Source of the DNA: Sperchopsis tessellata
Taxonomy: Eukaryota; Arthropoda; Insecta; Coleoptera; Hydrophilidae
NCBI GenBank assembly: GCA_033557685.1
Contig: JAWQRN010000350.1
Coordinates: 1 to 30,923, forward strand
DNA length: 30,923 nt
Direction: 5' to 3'
This document shows positions 24,273 through 29,409 of this stretch, in pieces (position 1 is the first letter of the stretch; every line of letters begins with the position of its first letter). The notes beneath the pieces were generated by a model. That model made no database searches, was not told the DNA's origin, and saw nothing but the letters and a program-made list of their open reading frames with translations. The position numbers were made by a program, and so were the translations under genes.

Positions 24273-24814
24273 GTGAAAACAGTTCAAGTTTTTTATTCTG
24301 GAAAATTCATATATTTTATACAGTTTAAACAACATGTATGTGTATTGAAAACTTACATTGTACTTTAACTTGAGCAACTGATTCAATAACTCCAAGGGAA
24401 CTAGCTGCTACGCAAGTATAATTCGCTGATTCATCAATGTTAGTTAATTCCAGTGTATTTATTCCAACAGGTAGGTTATCTTCTGATGTCAACTCTTGAG
24501 CAGGTTCCTTTCGCCATTTAACATAAGGCATAGGCGATCCTACAGCTACACAAGTAAGGTTCAAGTTGGCACCTAACATCACTTCATTTATTGGGGCTGG
24601 TGGTTTTGAAAACTGAGGAGGCACCCTTCTCACTGTGAAAATAAAATTATTATAAATGGAGAGTCTCTCAAAATATAAATCTTTTAATACAAATTTTGCA
24701 GACCTTTGACGTAAAGTTGAGCTGATTTGGAATATTCGGTGCCAATGGAGTTTTCCGCAACGCACTCGTATTTTCCCTGATCTTTTTCTTCACTATTTTT
24801 AATTTGCAAAGAAC
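6969..24814 (-). CDS. Lar: Lar receptor-type protein tyrosine phosphatase, ectodomain part (partial, spliced)
   Basis: This is the visible part of insect Lar, a type I membrane receptor phosphatase used in axon guidance, synapse formation and follicle-cell polarity. In transcript order the exons are 24814-24704, 24632-24357, 22229-21945, 15329-15229, 14925-14733, 14150-13863, 13408-13112, 7361-7222 and 7168-6969. They give Ig2 (second half), Ig3 and FnIII-1 to FnIII-5. Phases run 1-1-1-0-1-1-1-0-2 and join without a stop. Stretches such as VKWRKEP, NLTCVAVGSPMP, LAARSQRGEGATTPP, ELKRWTEYRIWVLAGTSVGDGP and VAALTRKGDGDRS match Lar essentially domain by domain. The N-terminus, Ig1, later FnIII domains, membrane segment and phosphatase domains are not in the window. 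Several N-glycosylation sequons are present. Introns range from 53 bp to about 6.6 kb and carry many transposon relics. Confidence 0.96.
7222..7361 (-). CDS. Lar: Lar exon: FnIII-5, first part
   Basis: This 140-nt exon (acceptor AATTTCACAG, phase 1 start, phase 0 end) encodes VPGDPQDVKALAVNSTTIQV, then SWKPPLAKDRNGIIRGYHIH and VQETKEE. The donor GTACAT is weak, but the next exon begins GKSLLNEP and continues the family sequence exactly. The intron between the two is only 53 bp. NST is a potential glycosylation site. Confidence 0.94.
7362..13111. other. Lar: Long Lar intron between FnIII-4 and FnIII-5
   Basis: This 5.75-kb intron is strongly AT-rich. Apart from the candidate 9-nt microexon at 7830-7838 and an 8-nt microexon-like site at 8411-8418, no coding segment, transposon end or RNA gene was recognised. 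Open frames here (for example 7490-7747, 10452-10700, 10951-11133, 12095-12322) are low-complexity and match nothing known. Confidence 0.6.
7830..7838 (-). CDS. Lar: Candidate 9-nt microexon of Lar (FnIII-4/FnIII-5 linker)
   Basis: On the minus strand a pyrimidine-rich acceptor (CTTTTTTTGCC, then TCCCACAG) is followed by TTTTCCGAA and a GTGAGT donor. It lies about 470 bp upstream of the FnIII-5 exon in transcript direction. Both flanking exons join in phase 1, so 9 nt keep the frame: the linker D-V-P-G would become D-V-F-R-M-P-G. LAR-family phosphatases are known for 4- to 9-residue mini-exons that tune ligand binding, which makes this plausible. The short length means chance occurrence cannot be excluded. 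Confidence 0.4.
13112..13408 (-). CDS. Lar: Lar exon: FnIII-4
   Basis: This 297-nt exon encodes VPGAPPRNVTAEAVSPTSIR, VSWEPPPTERSNGNIIYYKL and DELKRWTEYRIWVLAGTSVG, ending THEDG. Phase is 1 to 1 with donor GTACGT. The acceptor (GCCGCCGTAG) has a short, interrupted pyrimidine tract for this gene, but it is the only one that joins in frame and matches the family start VPGAPPRN. NVT and NRT are potential glycosylation sites. The codons are visibly more GC-rich than the flanking introns. Confidence 0.95.
13863..14150 (-). CDS. Lar: Lar exon: FnIII-3
   Basis: This 288-nt exon (acceptor GTTTAG, donor gtaaga, phase 1 to 1) encodes VPSQPSNLRASDIGETAVTL, the core tryptophan in QWSKPTHSGES, YELYWNDTYAKE, and LYPNTLYYVWLAARSQRGEG. 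It is one complete FnIII domain and one of the most strongly conserved stretches of insect Lar. NDT is a potential N-glycosylation site. Confidence 0.96.
14733..14925 (-). CDS. Lar: Lar exon: FnIII-2, second half
   Basis: This 193-nt exon (acceptor TTTTTGTACAG, donor gtatga, phase 0 to 1) encodes GYKVYYTEVPQLAMAQWKSQ, then the LTPHTIYTIRVQAFTSVGPGP E-F-G region and APVHVKTQQG. This completes FnIII-2. The donor GTATGA is slightly off consensus but is the only one that joins in frame to the FnIII-3 exon. Confidence 0.95.
15229..15329 (-). CDS. Lar: Lar exon: FnIII-2, first half
   Basis: This 101-nt exon (acceptor TTTTTAG, donor gtaagt) encodes EPGTAPRNVQVRPLSSSTMV, then IQWDEPETPNGQVT, the A to C strands of FnIII-2 with the core tryptophan. 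It begins in phase 1 and ends in phase 0. The split inside FnIII-2 right after NGQVT is completed by the exon 303 bp downstream, which begins GYKVYYTE. Confidence 0.95.
15903..15956 (-). CDS. Lar: Candidate 54-nt cassette exon of Lar (FnIII-1/FnIII-2 linker)
   Basis: On the minus strand a strong acceptor (TTCTTTTAG) is followed by 54 nt and a perfect gtaagt donor. The segment is open in the phase set by the FnIII-1 exon (phase 1 in, phase 1 out) and would add AEPNHIFVPLADSSFGGA between the GET end of FnIII-1 and the PGTAPRN start of FnIII-2, changing the junction Glu to Lys. Its length is a multiple of three, so inclusion or skipping keeps the frame. The surrounding DNA is AT-rich and full of stops. 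It is inferred to be alternatively spliced because known Lar proteins read directly from FnIII-1 into FnIII-2. No transcript evidence is available here. Confidence 0.6.
15957..16495. other. Lar: AT-rich Lar intron without recognised features
   Basis: No coding motif was found. A gtaagt donor near 16084 with a weak upstream AG would define a 12-nt exon, but it contains a stop in the Lar frame. Confidence 0.4.
16500..17390 (-). mobile_element. Penelope-like element relic (RT and C-terminal endonuclease region)
   Basis: In minus-strand order: LMVSFDVESFFTIIPVDDAI (RT motif A with its Asp) near 17250-17300, AAMGSPFAPI near 17090-17115, RYIDEM (YxDD-type box, altered) near 17010, FIYHQFTHTHRDQKGS near 16940, then NSKVLPSAKDVIPLKSEV, CTKCTIATRLKDHDRCTHLG and MAEHRYETGHTIMFE near 16505-16650. 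The last part is the GIY-YIG-type endonuclease end with its RLKxHxR...AEHxxxxGH pattern. The order and motifs are those of Penelope-like retroelements, which are distinct from LINEs and LTR elements. Frameshifts and stops (for example after AFPIY) make it inactive. Confidence 0.8.
17464..17800 (+). mobile_element. Second Penelope-like fragment, opposite strand, 5'-truncated
   Basis: The plus strand reads RVLPFAKDITPLQSGDKDSI, then CTIATCLKEHNRCTHLGLIP, QSAMAEHLHEIDHTII and, after a stop and a frame change, FPRKFREIIEVYNPTTLIEK followed by MVFNIQSLVGPLW. This is the endonuclease domain and C-terminal tail of the same family as the minus-strand relic. It is about 80% similar over the best part as judged by eye but lacks the RT. 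The two fragments diverge from about 17.4 kb, a head-to-head arrangement. The C-terminal tail seen here is not preserved in the left copy. Confidence 0.75.
17761..17946 (-). CDS. Unidentified 61-codon ORF
   Basis: ATG-to-stop ORF beginning MLFLNEYRVDVLINADISYT and ending SDGYYRVYEDRKKPERSNK. The residue composition is balanced and the DNA is richer in G+C than its surroundings, unlike the chance ORFs nearby. A TATATAA lies 23 bp upstream of the ATG, probably too close to be its TATA box. It overlaps the tail of the plus-strand Penelope-like fragment by about 40 bp on the other strand. I do not recognise the family. It could be a leftover of another mobile element or a shadow of one. Confidence 0.25.
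   Translation of the reverse strand: MLFLNEYRVDVLINADISYTVARDIFKANDVSSTNELYILIHSDGYYRVYEDRKKPERSNK
17950..19865. other. Lar: AT-rich Lar intron without recognised features
   Basis: Nearly two kilobases of AT-rich DNA were read on both strands without finding a coding motif, transposon end, tRNA box or tandem array. Confidence 0.5.
19872..21041 (-). mobile_element. Second mariner-like element, complete ends, dead transposase
   Basis: The left end reads TTGGGTTAGCCAAAAAGTAA and the reverse complement of the right end TCGGGTTGGCTAAAAGTATC, both continuing GCG. TA flanks both sides (19870-19871 and 21042-21043). The TIR is the widespread GGTTGGCxAAAAGTAATTGCG type of mariner. The element is about 1.17 kb, slightly short. 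It encodes a minus-strand transposase relic. It differs in ends and protein from the mariner at 4.3-6.1 kb, so it comes from a different subfamily. Confidence 0.9.
19948..20868 (-). pseudogene. Mariner transposase relic
   Basis: The reading starts MKNQKEHFSDILLYYF, passes CDVYGEDTLKLR, DDDKIKALFKSIRHLMTREI, CDSILKHKKIDPFLKSMIIG, then GDEKWIVYN (first catalytic Asp intact) and VERKRSWSKSDEPTQ, a DFKDIVYYLLLPRNQTINS block, ARAHTSLVISQKLLQLG, DYHLFQSM and LPERWQKVIEQNGQYIF. The second catalytic segment (normally HDNARPH) reads PKGARAH, and the PYSPDLAPS block before DYHLF is shortened by a deletion. In-frame stops and shifts are scattered throughout. About 307 codons' worth of DNA remains, a little below the usual 340-350. 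Confidence 0.85.
21044..21944. other. Lar: AT-rich Lar intron without recognised features
   Basis: Nothing beyond AT-rich sequence was recognised between the mariner and the FnIII-1 exon. Confidence 0.45.
21945..22229 (-). CDS. Lar: Lar exon: FnIII-1
   Basis: This 285-nt exon (acceptor AATTTTAG, donor gtatgt, phase 1 to 1) encodes the first FnIII repeat, beginning LPGPPSNVKVSEITATSVRL with the B-strand tryptophan in TWSYNGPEDLQYY. The SPYTEYEMYVFAVNNIGRGP stretch is the characteristic FnIII E-F-G region with its tyrosine corner. The reading ends in VTTGET, leading into the linker where a candidate 54-nt cassette exon could be inserted. Upstream, a 2.1-kb intron separates it from Ig3. Confidence 0.95.
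22591..22640. repeat. (TA)n microsatellite
   Basis: Twenty-five uninterrupted TA units in the Ig3/FnIII-1 intron. A shorter AT run lies at 24242-24268. Confidence 0.98.
22811..23335 (+). repeat. Degenerate minisatellite, unit about 18-20 bp
   Basis: Variants of GGTGCATAGCAATGCCGGT recur on the plus strand: GGTGCATAGTAATGCC, GGTGCCTAGCAATGCACG, GGTGCAAAGCAATATT, GGTGTGCAGTAATGCCGG, AGTGCCTAGCAATACCAG, GGTGCTTAGCAATGCTG and others to GGTGCGTAACG. The copies are diverged and broken by unrelated stretches near 22930-22980 and 23075-23140, so the array is old. Confidence 0.75.
23700..24138 (-). mobile_element. LINE reverse transcriptase relic
   Basis: In minus-strand order: NDWKNTIVYSFYKRKGDKFD (like the WKxAxxxPxYKGKGD start of many LINE RTs) at 24076-24138, ITKERVWDVQHTFISGKGYI followed by NQIFSLCQV (like ITExxxGxxQxGFRxGRGxxDQIF), a degraded INGNLSEWF-like block, and NADDLVILS at 23713-23737 (the FADD box with both Asp residues). 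Stops and shifts separate the blocks. It picks up where the plus-strand relic at 3.1-3.86 kb ends, but on the other strand and 20 kb away, so they are two independent copies. Confidence 0.7.
24242..24268. repeat. (TA)n microsatellite
   Basis: A run of about 13 TA dinucleotides about 90 bp downstream of the Ig3 exon. Confidence 0.95.
24357..24632 (-). CDS. Lar: Lar exon: Ig3
   Basis: This 276-nt exon (acceptor TTTCACAG, donor gtaagt, phase 1 to 1) encodes the whole third Ig domain. It starts VRRVPPQFSKPPAPINEVML and contains both domain cysteines (NLTCVAVG and NYTCVAAS), the core tryptophan in VKWRKEP and the DESANYTC F strand. NLT and NYT are potential N-glycosylation sites. The VRRVPP start is the classic Ig2/Ig3 linker of LAR-type phosphatases, where vertebrates insert mini-exon B. 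No separate mini-exon B is visible in the 71-bp intron upstream. Confidence 0.95.
24704..24814 (-). CDS. Lar: Lar exon: second half of Ig2
   Basis: This 111-nt exon lies between a TTTTCAG acceptor and a G/gtctgc donor, phase 1 on both sides. It encodes GSLQIKNSEEKDQGKYECVA and then AENSIGTEYSKSAQLYVK. The DxGxYxC signature with the second Ig cysteine identifies the F strand of Ig2. In vertebrate LAR-family genes the boundary just before the GALQI-like motif is where mini-exon A is inserted, so the exon edge fits the family. The first half of Ig2 was not found further right and must lie beyond the window. The intron to Ig3 is only 71 bp. Confidence 0.93.
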
Positions 24815-26055
24815 CTGAAAAACAAATACGTATGTTAAAATAAAAATTATGAGCCTAGACAATTATTATAAAGACGTATGTATAAAAAATACAGGATAGT
24901 CACACATTTCAATAAATTTTTGTTGTTTGTTATAATTGCTTTTTTATCAAATAAATATTTTATAATAAGAATCATTTGGTAAAACGTAGTATGTTGAGAC
25001 GAGGGGATAAATGTTTAATTTTTAGTGGTGAATCCAAGTATTAAACTTTGCATATAACATGAAGCTATTCAACAACTTTAAACTACATATTTTGTGTGTA
25101 ACAAGCACAAAACTGTAAGGATGGTAAAGATAGTTCTTCAGTTTCATTCATATTGTTTATTGGACTCGTGACAATTGTCATCCACTTTGTATCCGTTTAT
25201 TTTTTAAATTCAATGTAATAAAAATTATCACTTTGTCCATATAAACATATACATATAAATTTATATATATATAAATTGCATATACAATAAATCCTATTCT
25301 AGGTCTGGCTGAAGCGCACGTTAAAAAAGTAAAGATTTCGCCATGAGACAAGCCTGGTCCCTGTCCTTTCAGTTTCCTTTTTAAAGACCTGGGCGATCAT
25401 CGTATAAACAAGAATCTGTTGCACAGAAACATTTCATTAGACCAATGTGTGCTAGGGGGTCCTTGGCAGGCACCCGAAGAACGAACACCAACATGTCACT
25501 ATCGCTTGTGACGACACTTTTCGTACTTCATACAGGTAAACAAATAAATAAAAAAGTATTTTTCAGAAGAAAATATTACCTTGAGTGATTAAATACACAT
25601 AAAACAAAAAAAAAAGTGGAAACTCGTAAAAAAATAACATGTAACAAGTAGAAATCAATAAATTTTCGAGACACAATATACTGAAATTACATAGATATAG
25701 GTAACAAACTTGTGTATTACTACTTATAGCAACTAGTGGAAACGACTTTACGAAGTTTTGTAGTGTGTTTATTTCTTTCTATTTTTCTCTTGCAAAACTC
25801 CTCTCCTCTGAGATCTTTTTATCAGGCATTTTATGTTAGGTGAACAAAATTTTGCAGTTCTCAATATTATATAACTATAATTGAATAAGCAATAACAAAT
25901 TAATGACGTTAAATATTCATGATTGTATATAAAGTAACTGATAACTGTCTTCAATAGTCAATAATAATTGCTAGTAATATTTTCATAAATGCACAATTAA
26001 AGACGAAAACAAAAGAAAAAACTCATTTGTACTAATTACTTACCACTATTCAAAA
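24815..26055. other. Lar: Lar intron left of the Ig2b exon (upstream in transcript)
   Basis: AT-rich sequence, except for the more G+C-rich patch at about 25300-25535 that carries the possible antisense first exon. The first half of Ig2 was searched for here on the minus strand and not found. Confidence 0.5.
25493..25535 (+). CDS. Possible first coding exon with signal-peptide-like start, antisense to Lar
   Basis: ATG in the context CACCAACATG opens MSLSLVTTLFVLHTG, a short hydrophobic stretch like the core of a signal peptide, and runs into a good donor (ACAG/gtaaac) in phase 1. Phase-1 splits after a signal-peptide exon are common in insect cell-surface genes. The preceding 200 bp (about 25300-25490) are noticeably richer in G and C than the surroundings, as a promoter or 5' UTR might be. 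It contains a short upstream ORF starting at the ATG near 25343. No second exon was recognised to the right. It could be chance or part of an unrecognised repeat. Confidence 0.28.
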
Positions 26056-26060
26056 CTGAA

Positions 26061-26355
26061 CTAAAGTATTCTTGTAAGACGATCTATAATAATATAGTCG
26101 TCTTGGTCCAATGTAGCACAAAATGCAAAATACTGATGGGGAGCCACAGGCAGAATGCACAGAATTTCAGAAATAAGGCGCTGGAAAAAACATTGTAGTA
26201 CGTATCCTAAATGTAATGAAATTAAATTGTCCCATTCATTCGTTTCTTCCTTTTTTATAATAACTAGTGCCAGTACAAACCCTTTTAACATTGCTTCCCC
26301 AAATCCCTCCAAACCTTCTGCGCGAATATCCAAAGCTCGATGGTTGTGCTTGTAA
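26061..26355 (-). CDS. Unidentified ORF, coding-like composition
   Basis: The minus strand is open for about 98 codons, including AEGLEGFGEAMLKGFVLALV, WDNLISLHLGYVLQCFFQRL and LPVAPHQYFAFCATLDQDDY. Residue use is balanced and no low-complexity bias is seen, unlike the other long frames in this AT-rich window. A gtaagt donor lies just past the stop, reached in another frame (LQEYFSSVLNSG), which could mean a frameshifted exon. I do not recognise the family. It may be a host pseudogene, a captured gene fragment in a transposon or a real exon of a nested gene. Confidence 0.3.
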
Positions 26356-26456
26356 CGGTAATATAATTAACGGTAATAAACGGTAATAAAATTAACTTCC
26401 AGTATGTACATGGTTCATTTCATAACAAACTTGAAGATAGACACAGTATAAATTGA

Positions 26457-26766
26457 ACAGCTGTTTGTTTGTTTACTTACTTACGGTCTATTTCCGCTGC
26501 TATGGCCAATCACCGACGCCAGGTATTAGGCTCCCTCACCTGGGAATTTATCCGTATCCAGTGTTCCAACTGGAATTGGGTTCTTTTGCGGGTTCGTGGT
26601 CTTCATTTTACCTACGATACACGGGACCCACCGTTTTACGCTCCCCCCGGAAGACGAGCACAACAAAGACTTTTCCCTAATTACAAGAAGCCGACCGCCT
26701 CTGGGACTCGATCCCGAGATACCACGCTTAAAAGCCTAGTACTTAGGCACTGAGCTACGAGACGGC
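26457..26766 (-). mobile_element. tRNA-derived SINE with 8-bp target duplication
   Basis: The element runs on the minus strand from GCCGTCTCG at 26766, has a box A (TAGCTCAGTGCC, 26757-26746) and a box B (GGATCGAGTCCC, 26714-26703) with tRNA-like spacing, a tRNA-unrelated body of about 230 bp, and ends in a short simple tail (AAGTAAGTAAACAAACAAAC). It is flanked by the direct repeat TAAATTGA (26449-26456 and 26767-26774). The 5' end coincides with the tRNA-like 5' end, as expected for a full-length SINE. The anticodon arm no longer pairs, so it is not a working tRNA gene. Confidence 0.85.
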
Positions 26767-26774
26767 TAAATTGA

Positions 26775-27379
26775 TGAGTTTATCCTTTCTCGGTGCAGGT
26801 CACATATTAGAATATTATTTTGAACTCGCTTGCAAGTAGGACATTTAAGGATTTAAAGATCTAGTGACATTTTATCAGAATAGGTCAATTAAATAGTCTG
26901 AGGATCCCCTTACAATTATAAATTTTGTTAGGAAGCCCACATTCAATTATTATAAATATGATTTAATGGTTATTTTAATAATAATGTAATATGACCGACT
27001 CGGCATATGGTATTACATGGGAATGACTAGCCGGTAAAAAAATGGTCTAGGGTTTAAATTAAGGTTACCGAGTTTTGAAGAACTGGGAGGTACTGCAGCC
27101 TGGCAGGAATAATGAGAAACAGTCTCAAGGTCGTGCCTGTTACTACGTGAAAACCTCCAGTCACTGAGCAGTTGTATTTCAGTGCTGAGAGCAAAGCTTT
27201 GATTTTGACCTTCTCAAAACTTTTGTAGGTATGTATAGTTTATTTACTTATGCAAAACGTGTTTTTAGTTTCTTAAATTCTCCTAAATAACGTGTTAAGG
27301 ACATGTTAGGCTTGTAGAATATATTTAGCTTAAGTAGCTACTCCATTTCCTTGTCATGTAGTTAACCTCGAAAATGTCG
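26775..27379. other. Spacer before the pogo/Tigger-type element
   Basis: No coding motif was recognised. A more G+C-rich patch at about 27060-27210 could belong to the 5' part of the neighbouring transposon or to another repeat. Confidence 0.35.
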
Positions 27380-27380
27380 T

Positions 27381-29404
27381 ATGGTCTAAGTTTGGCCTAG
27401 TAGCCCAATTTTATACCACATTGTGAAAAATCTAATTTTGGCCTTTTTTGTTACATAATGCCATGAAAAGGCCCGAAGTGCGTTCCAAGAACAAAATGAA
27501 GAACTAGTATGAATCAGATATGGTCAAGGCAATTCTTGCTGTCCGAGAAAAAAAAAAGGGAACTCTAATACATTGAATGTACCTTGTACATTGGTGTCTT
27601 TAAGCAAAAGAAGTGCAGTACCAAAATTGGGAAAATCAGTTAGTGTCCTACCTATTTCATATAGAAGAGAAGTTTTATGGCTTCACACTTGGAGATCTGC
27701 GTCGAATAGCCTACCAGCTTGCGACTAAAAATGGAATAGAACATCCGCAGGTAAAGCTTGAGTGGATCTTTTCTTGCAACGTCATAAAAAGACGGTATCT
27801 TTGCGTAAGCCCCGTGAAACTTCTTTTTCACGTGCCTTAGGGTTCAATAAGGAAAATGTTGACATTTTCTTTAAACTGTTGGAGGAAGCATATAACAACT
27901 ATAAGTTTCCCGCTGAAAGGTTCTACAATGTAGATGAAACTGGGTTAACCATTGTTCAAAGTAAAATTCCATATGTTATTGGAAGGAAGGGAAAGGGTAC
28001 AGCTGCACTTACATCTGTCGAGAGAGGTTCAAAAATTACAGTAATTGCATGTATGAGTGCTTCTCGGCATGATGTCCCTCCGTTGGTGATTTCCCACGGA
28101 AAAACATGAACAACCAGCTAATGAGAGGGGTTCCTCCAGGGACGATTGGTGTCACTCATTCGTCAGGTTGGGTTCAAGCTAACATCTTCACGAATTGGTG
28201 CAATCACTTTGTAGAAAAGGTTAAGCTCTTACAGCAGTCAGAAGCAATCATGTGATTATTGTGTCACTTCCCCCATACTGCACTCACAAACTGCAGCCCT
28301 TGGACAAGACGTTTATGGGGCTTTTAAAAGCATGCTATAGTGAAGAGAATAGGCAATGGTGTCGCCACTTACACGGACCACTGACAACCTATGAAAATAA
28401 GGAGCTCTGTGGAAAAGCTTATTTGAAGGTGCAAACAGGAGCATTGCTGTAAAAGGTTTCAAGGCCATGGGGATTTTCCCAATGAACAAAAACACCTTTA
28501 CAGATGCTGATTGCATTGTGCACAGAACGAATCAGCGAAAACTTGCCGCTCTCAGTCAAGACCAAAGGAAAACAAACGAGAAAAACCTTCTGGAGTCCTC
28601 TGATCCAACTTGGTTGAACCAGGAACGTCTAATACTTAGGCCCCCCATACTTCAGGAGGTACCTCAACTTCAGCTCCATATTTGAGAAGCCTCAGCCAAG
28701 TAGACCTACTTCGAAGGTTGTCAGATACTATGACGTTGCTCCTGTTCCTACGGTCAGAAAAAATAAAAACAATAGAGATCGTAAGGCCGTAGGGTCTTGC
28801 CTTATAATTGACACACCATATAAAAATGCTTTAGCTGAATCTCTGGAACAAAAAGTTCCTATTAAATCTAATGTTTGAGCCAAAAGCAAAGTCTGTGAAA
28901 AAATGAGTTTTAAAGAAGAGAGTAGACAACAAATGTAAAAGATAAAAGTTGAAAAACTCAAAGAAGAGTAAAGGGAAAGACAAAGGGAAAAGAAAAGGGA
29001 AAGCAAAAGGAAGACAGGAAGATAGTTCTACTGAAACCTCTTAAATGACTTGGATTTCCCTGCAGGGAAAATAAACCAGACGACGAGGATGTAGCCTGCC
29101 TTTTCTGTGATGAACTTTTTTATAGTGACTCTAAAGGGGCGTTGAGGGTTATGTGTGTCATGTGTAACATGTGTAACATGTAGGCACAAAACGAGTGTGC
29201 TGGAGCTGATAAAGACATGTACATTTGCGATTTTTGCAAATATATTTCAAATTTTCTTTCAAAATATCTTTTTTCTACATTGTAGAAATTGTAATTTTGT
29301 GTTTTAATTGTAGCGTTTTCTTAATAAATTCATAATTATCCATTGTTGTGACTATTCTTCATTTTTTCCACCATATTTGCGAGGGTTGCCAAAATTTAGA
29401 CCAC
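27381..29404 (+). mobile_element. Pogo/Tigger-type (Jerky-like) DNA transposon, dead copy
   Basis: Candidate inverted repeats are TGGTCTAAGTTTGGC (27382-27396) and, as reverse complement, GTGGTCTAAATTTTGGC (29388-29404). They enclose about 2.0 kb that carries a plus-strand DDE_1-type transposase relic. The left end is preceded by TA, the right flank is degraded. An alternative left TIR-like motif lies at 27431-27442, so the exact start is uncertain. Confidence 0.65.
27463..29260 (+). pseudogene. Pogo/Tigger-type transposase relic with PHD-like C-terminus
   Basis: The reading begins near 27463 with MVKAILAVREKKKGTL (helix-turn-helix), continues EEKFYGFTLGDLRRIAYQLA, KPRETSFSRALGFNKENVDI, FYNVDETGLTIVQSK (first Asp), PPGTIGVTHSSGWVQANIF, SNHVIIVSLPPYCTHKLQPL followed by DKTFMGLLKA (third Asp), and FKAMGIFPMNKNTFTDAD. 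A deletion near 28245 has removed the block that normally holds the second catalytic Asp (DNH). A basic segment follows, then a PHD-like zinc finger at about 29090-29245 (CLFC ... CNM ... NECAGADKDMYICDFC), known at the end of some insect members. Frameshifts near 27760 and 28100 and several stops confirm decay. Confidence 0.8.
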
Positions 29405-29409
29405 GCTTC

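Noticed and set aside
26453..26753. Plus-strand frames of 75 and 94 codons
   Set aside because: They lie wholly inside the SINE, antisense to its tRNA head, and are non-coding.
26703..26766. tRNA gene on the minus strand
   Set aside because: Boxes A and B are good, but the anticodon arm does not pair and the sequence continues into a SINE body with a target duplication.
28728..29006. 92-codon minus-strand frame rich in Leu and Ser
   Set aside because: It is the shadow of the Lys/Glu-rich basic segment of the pogo/Tigger-type transposase relic.
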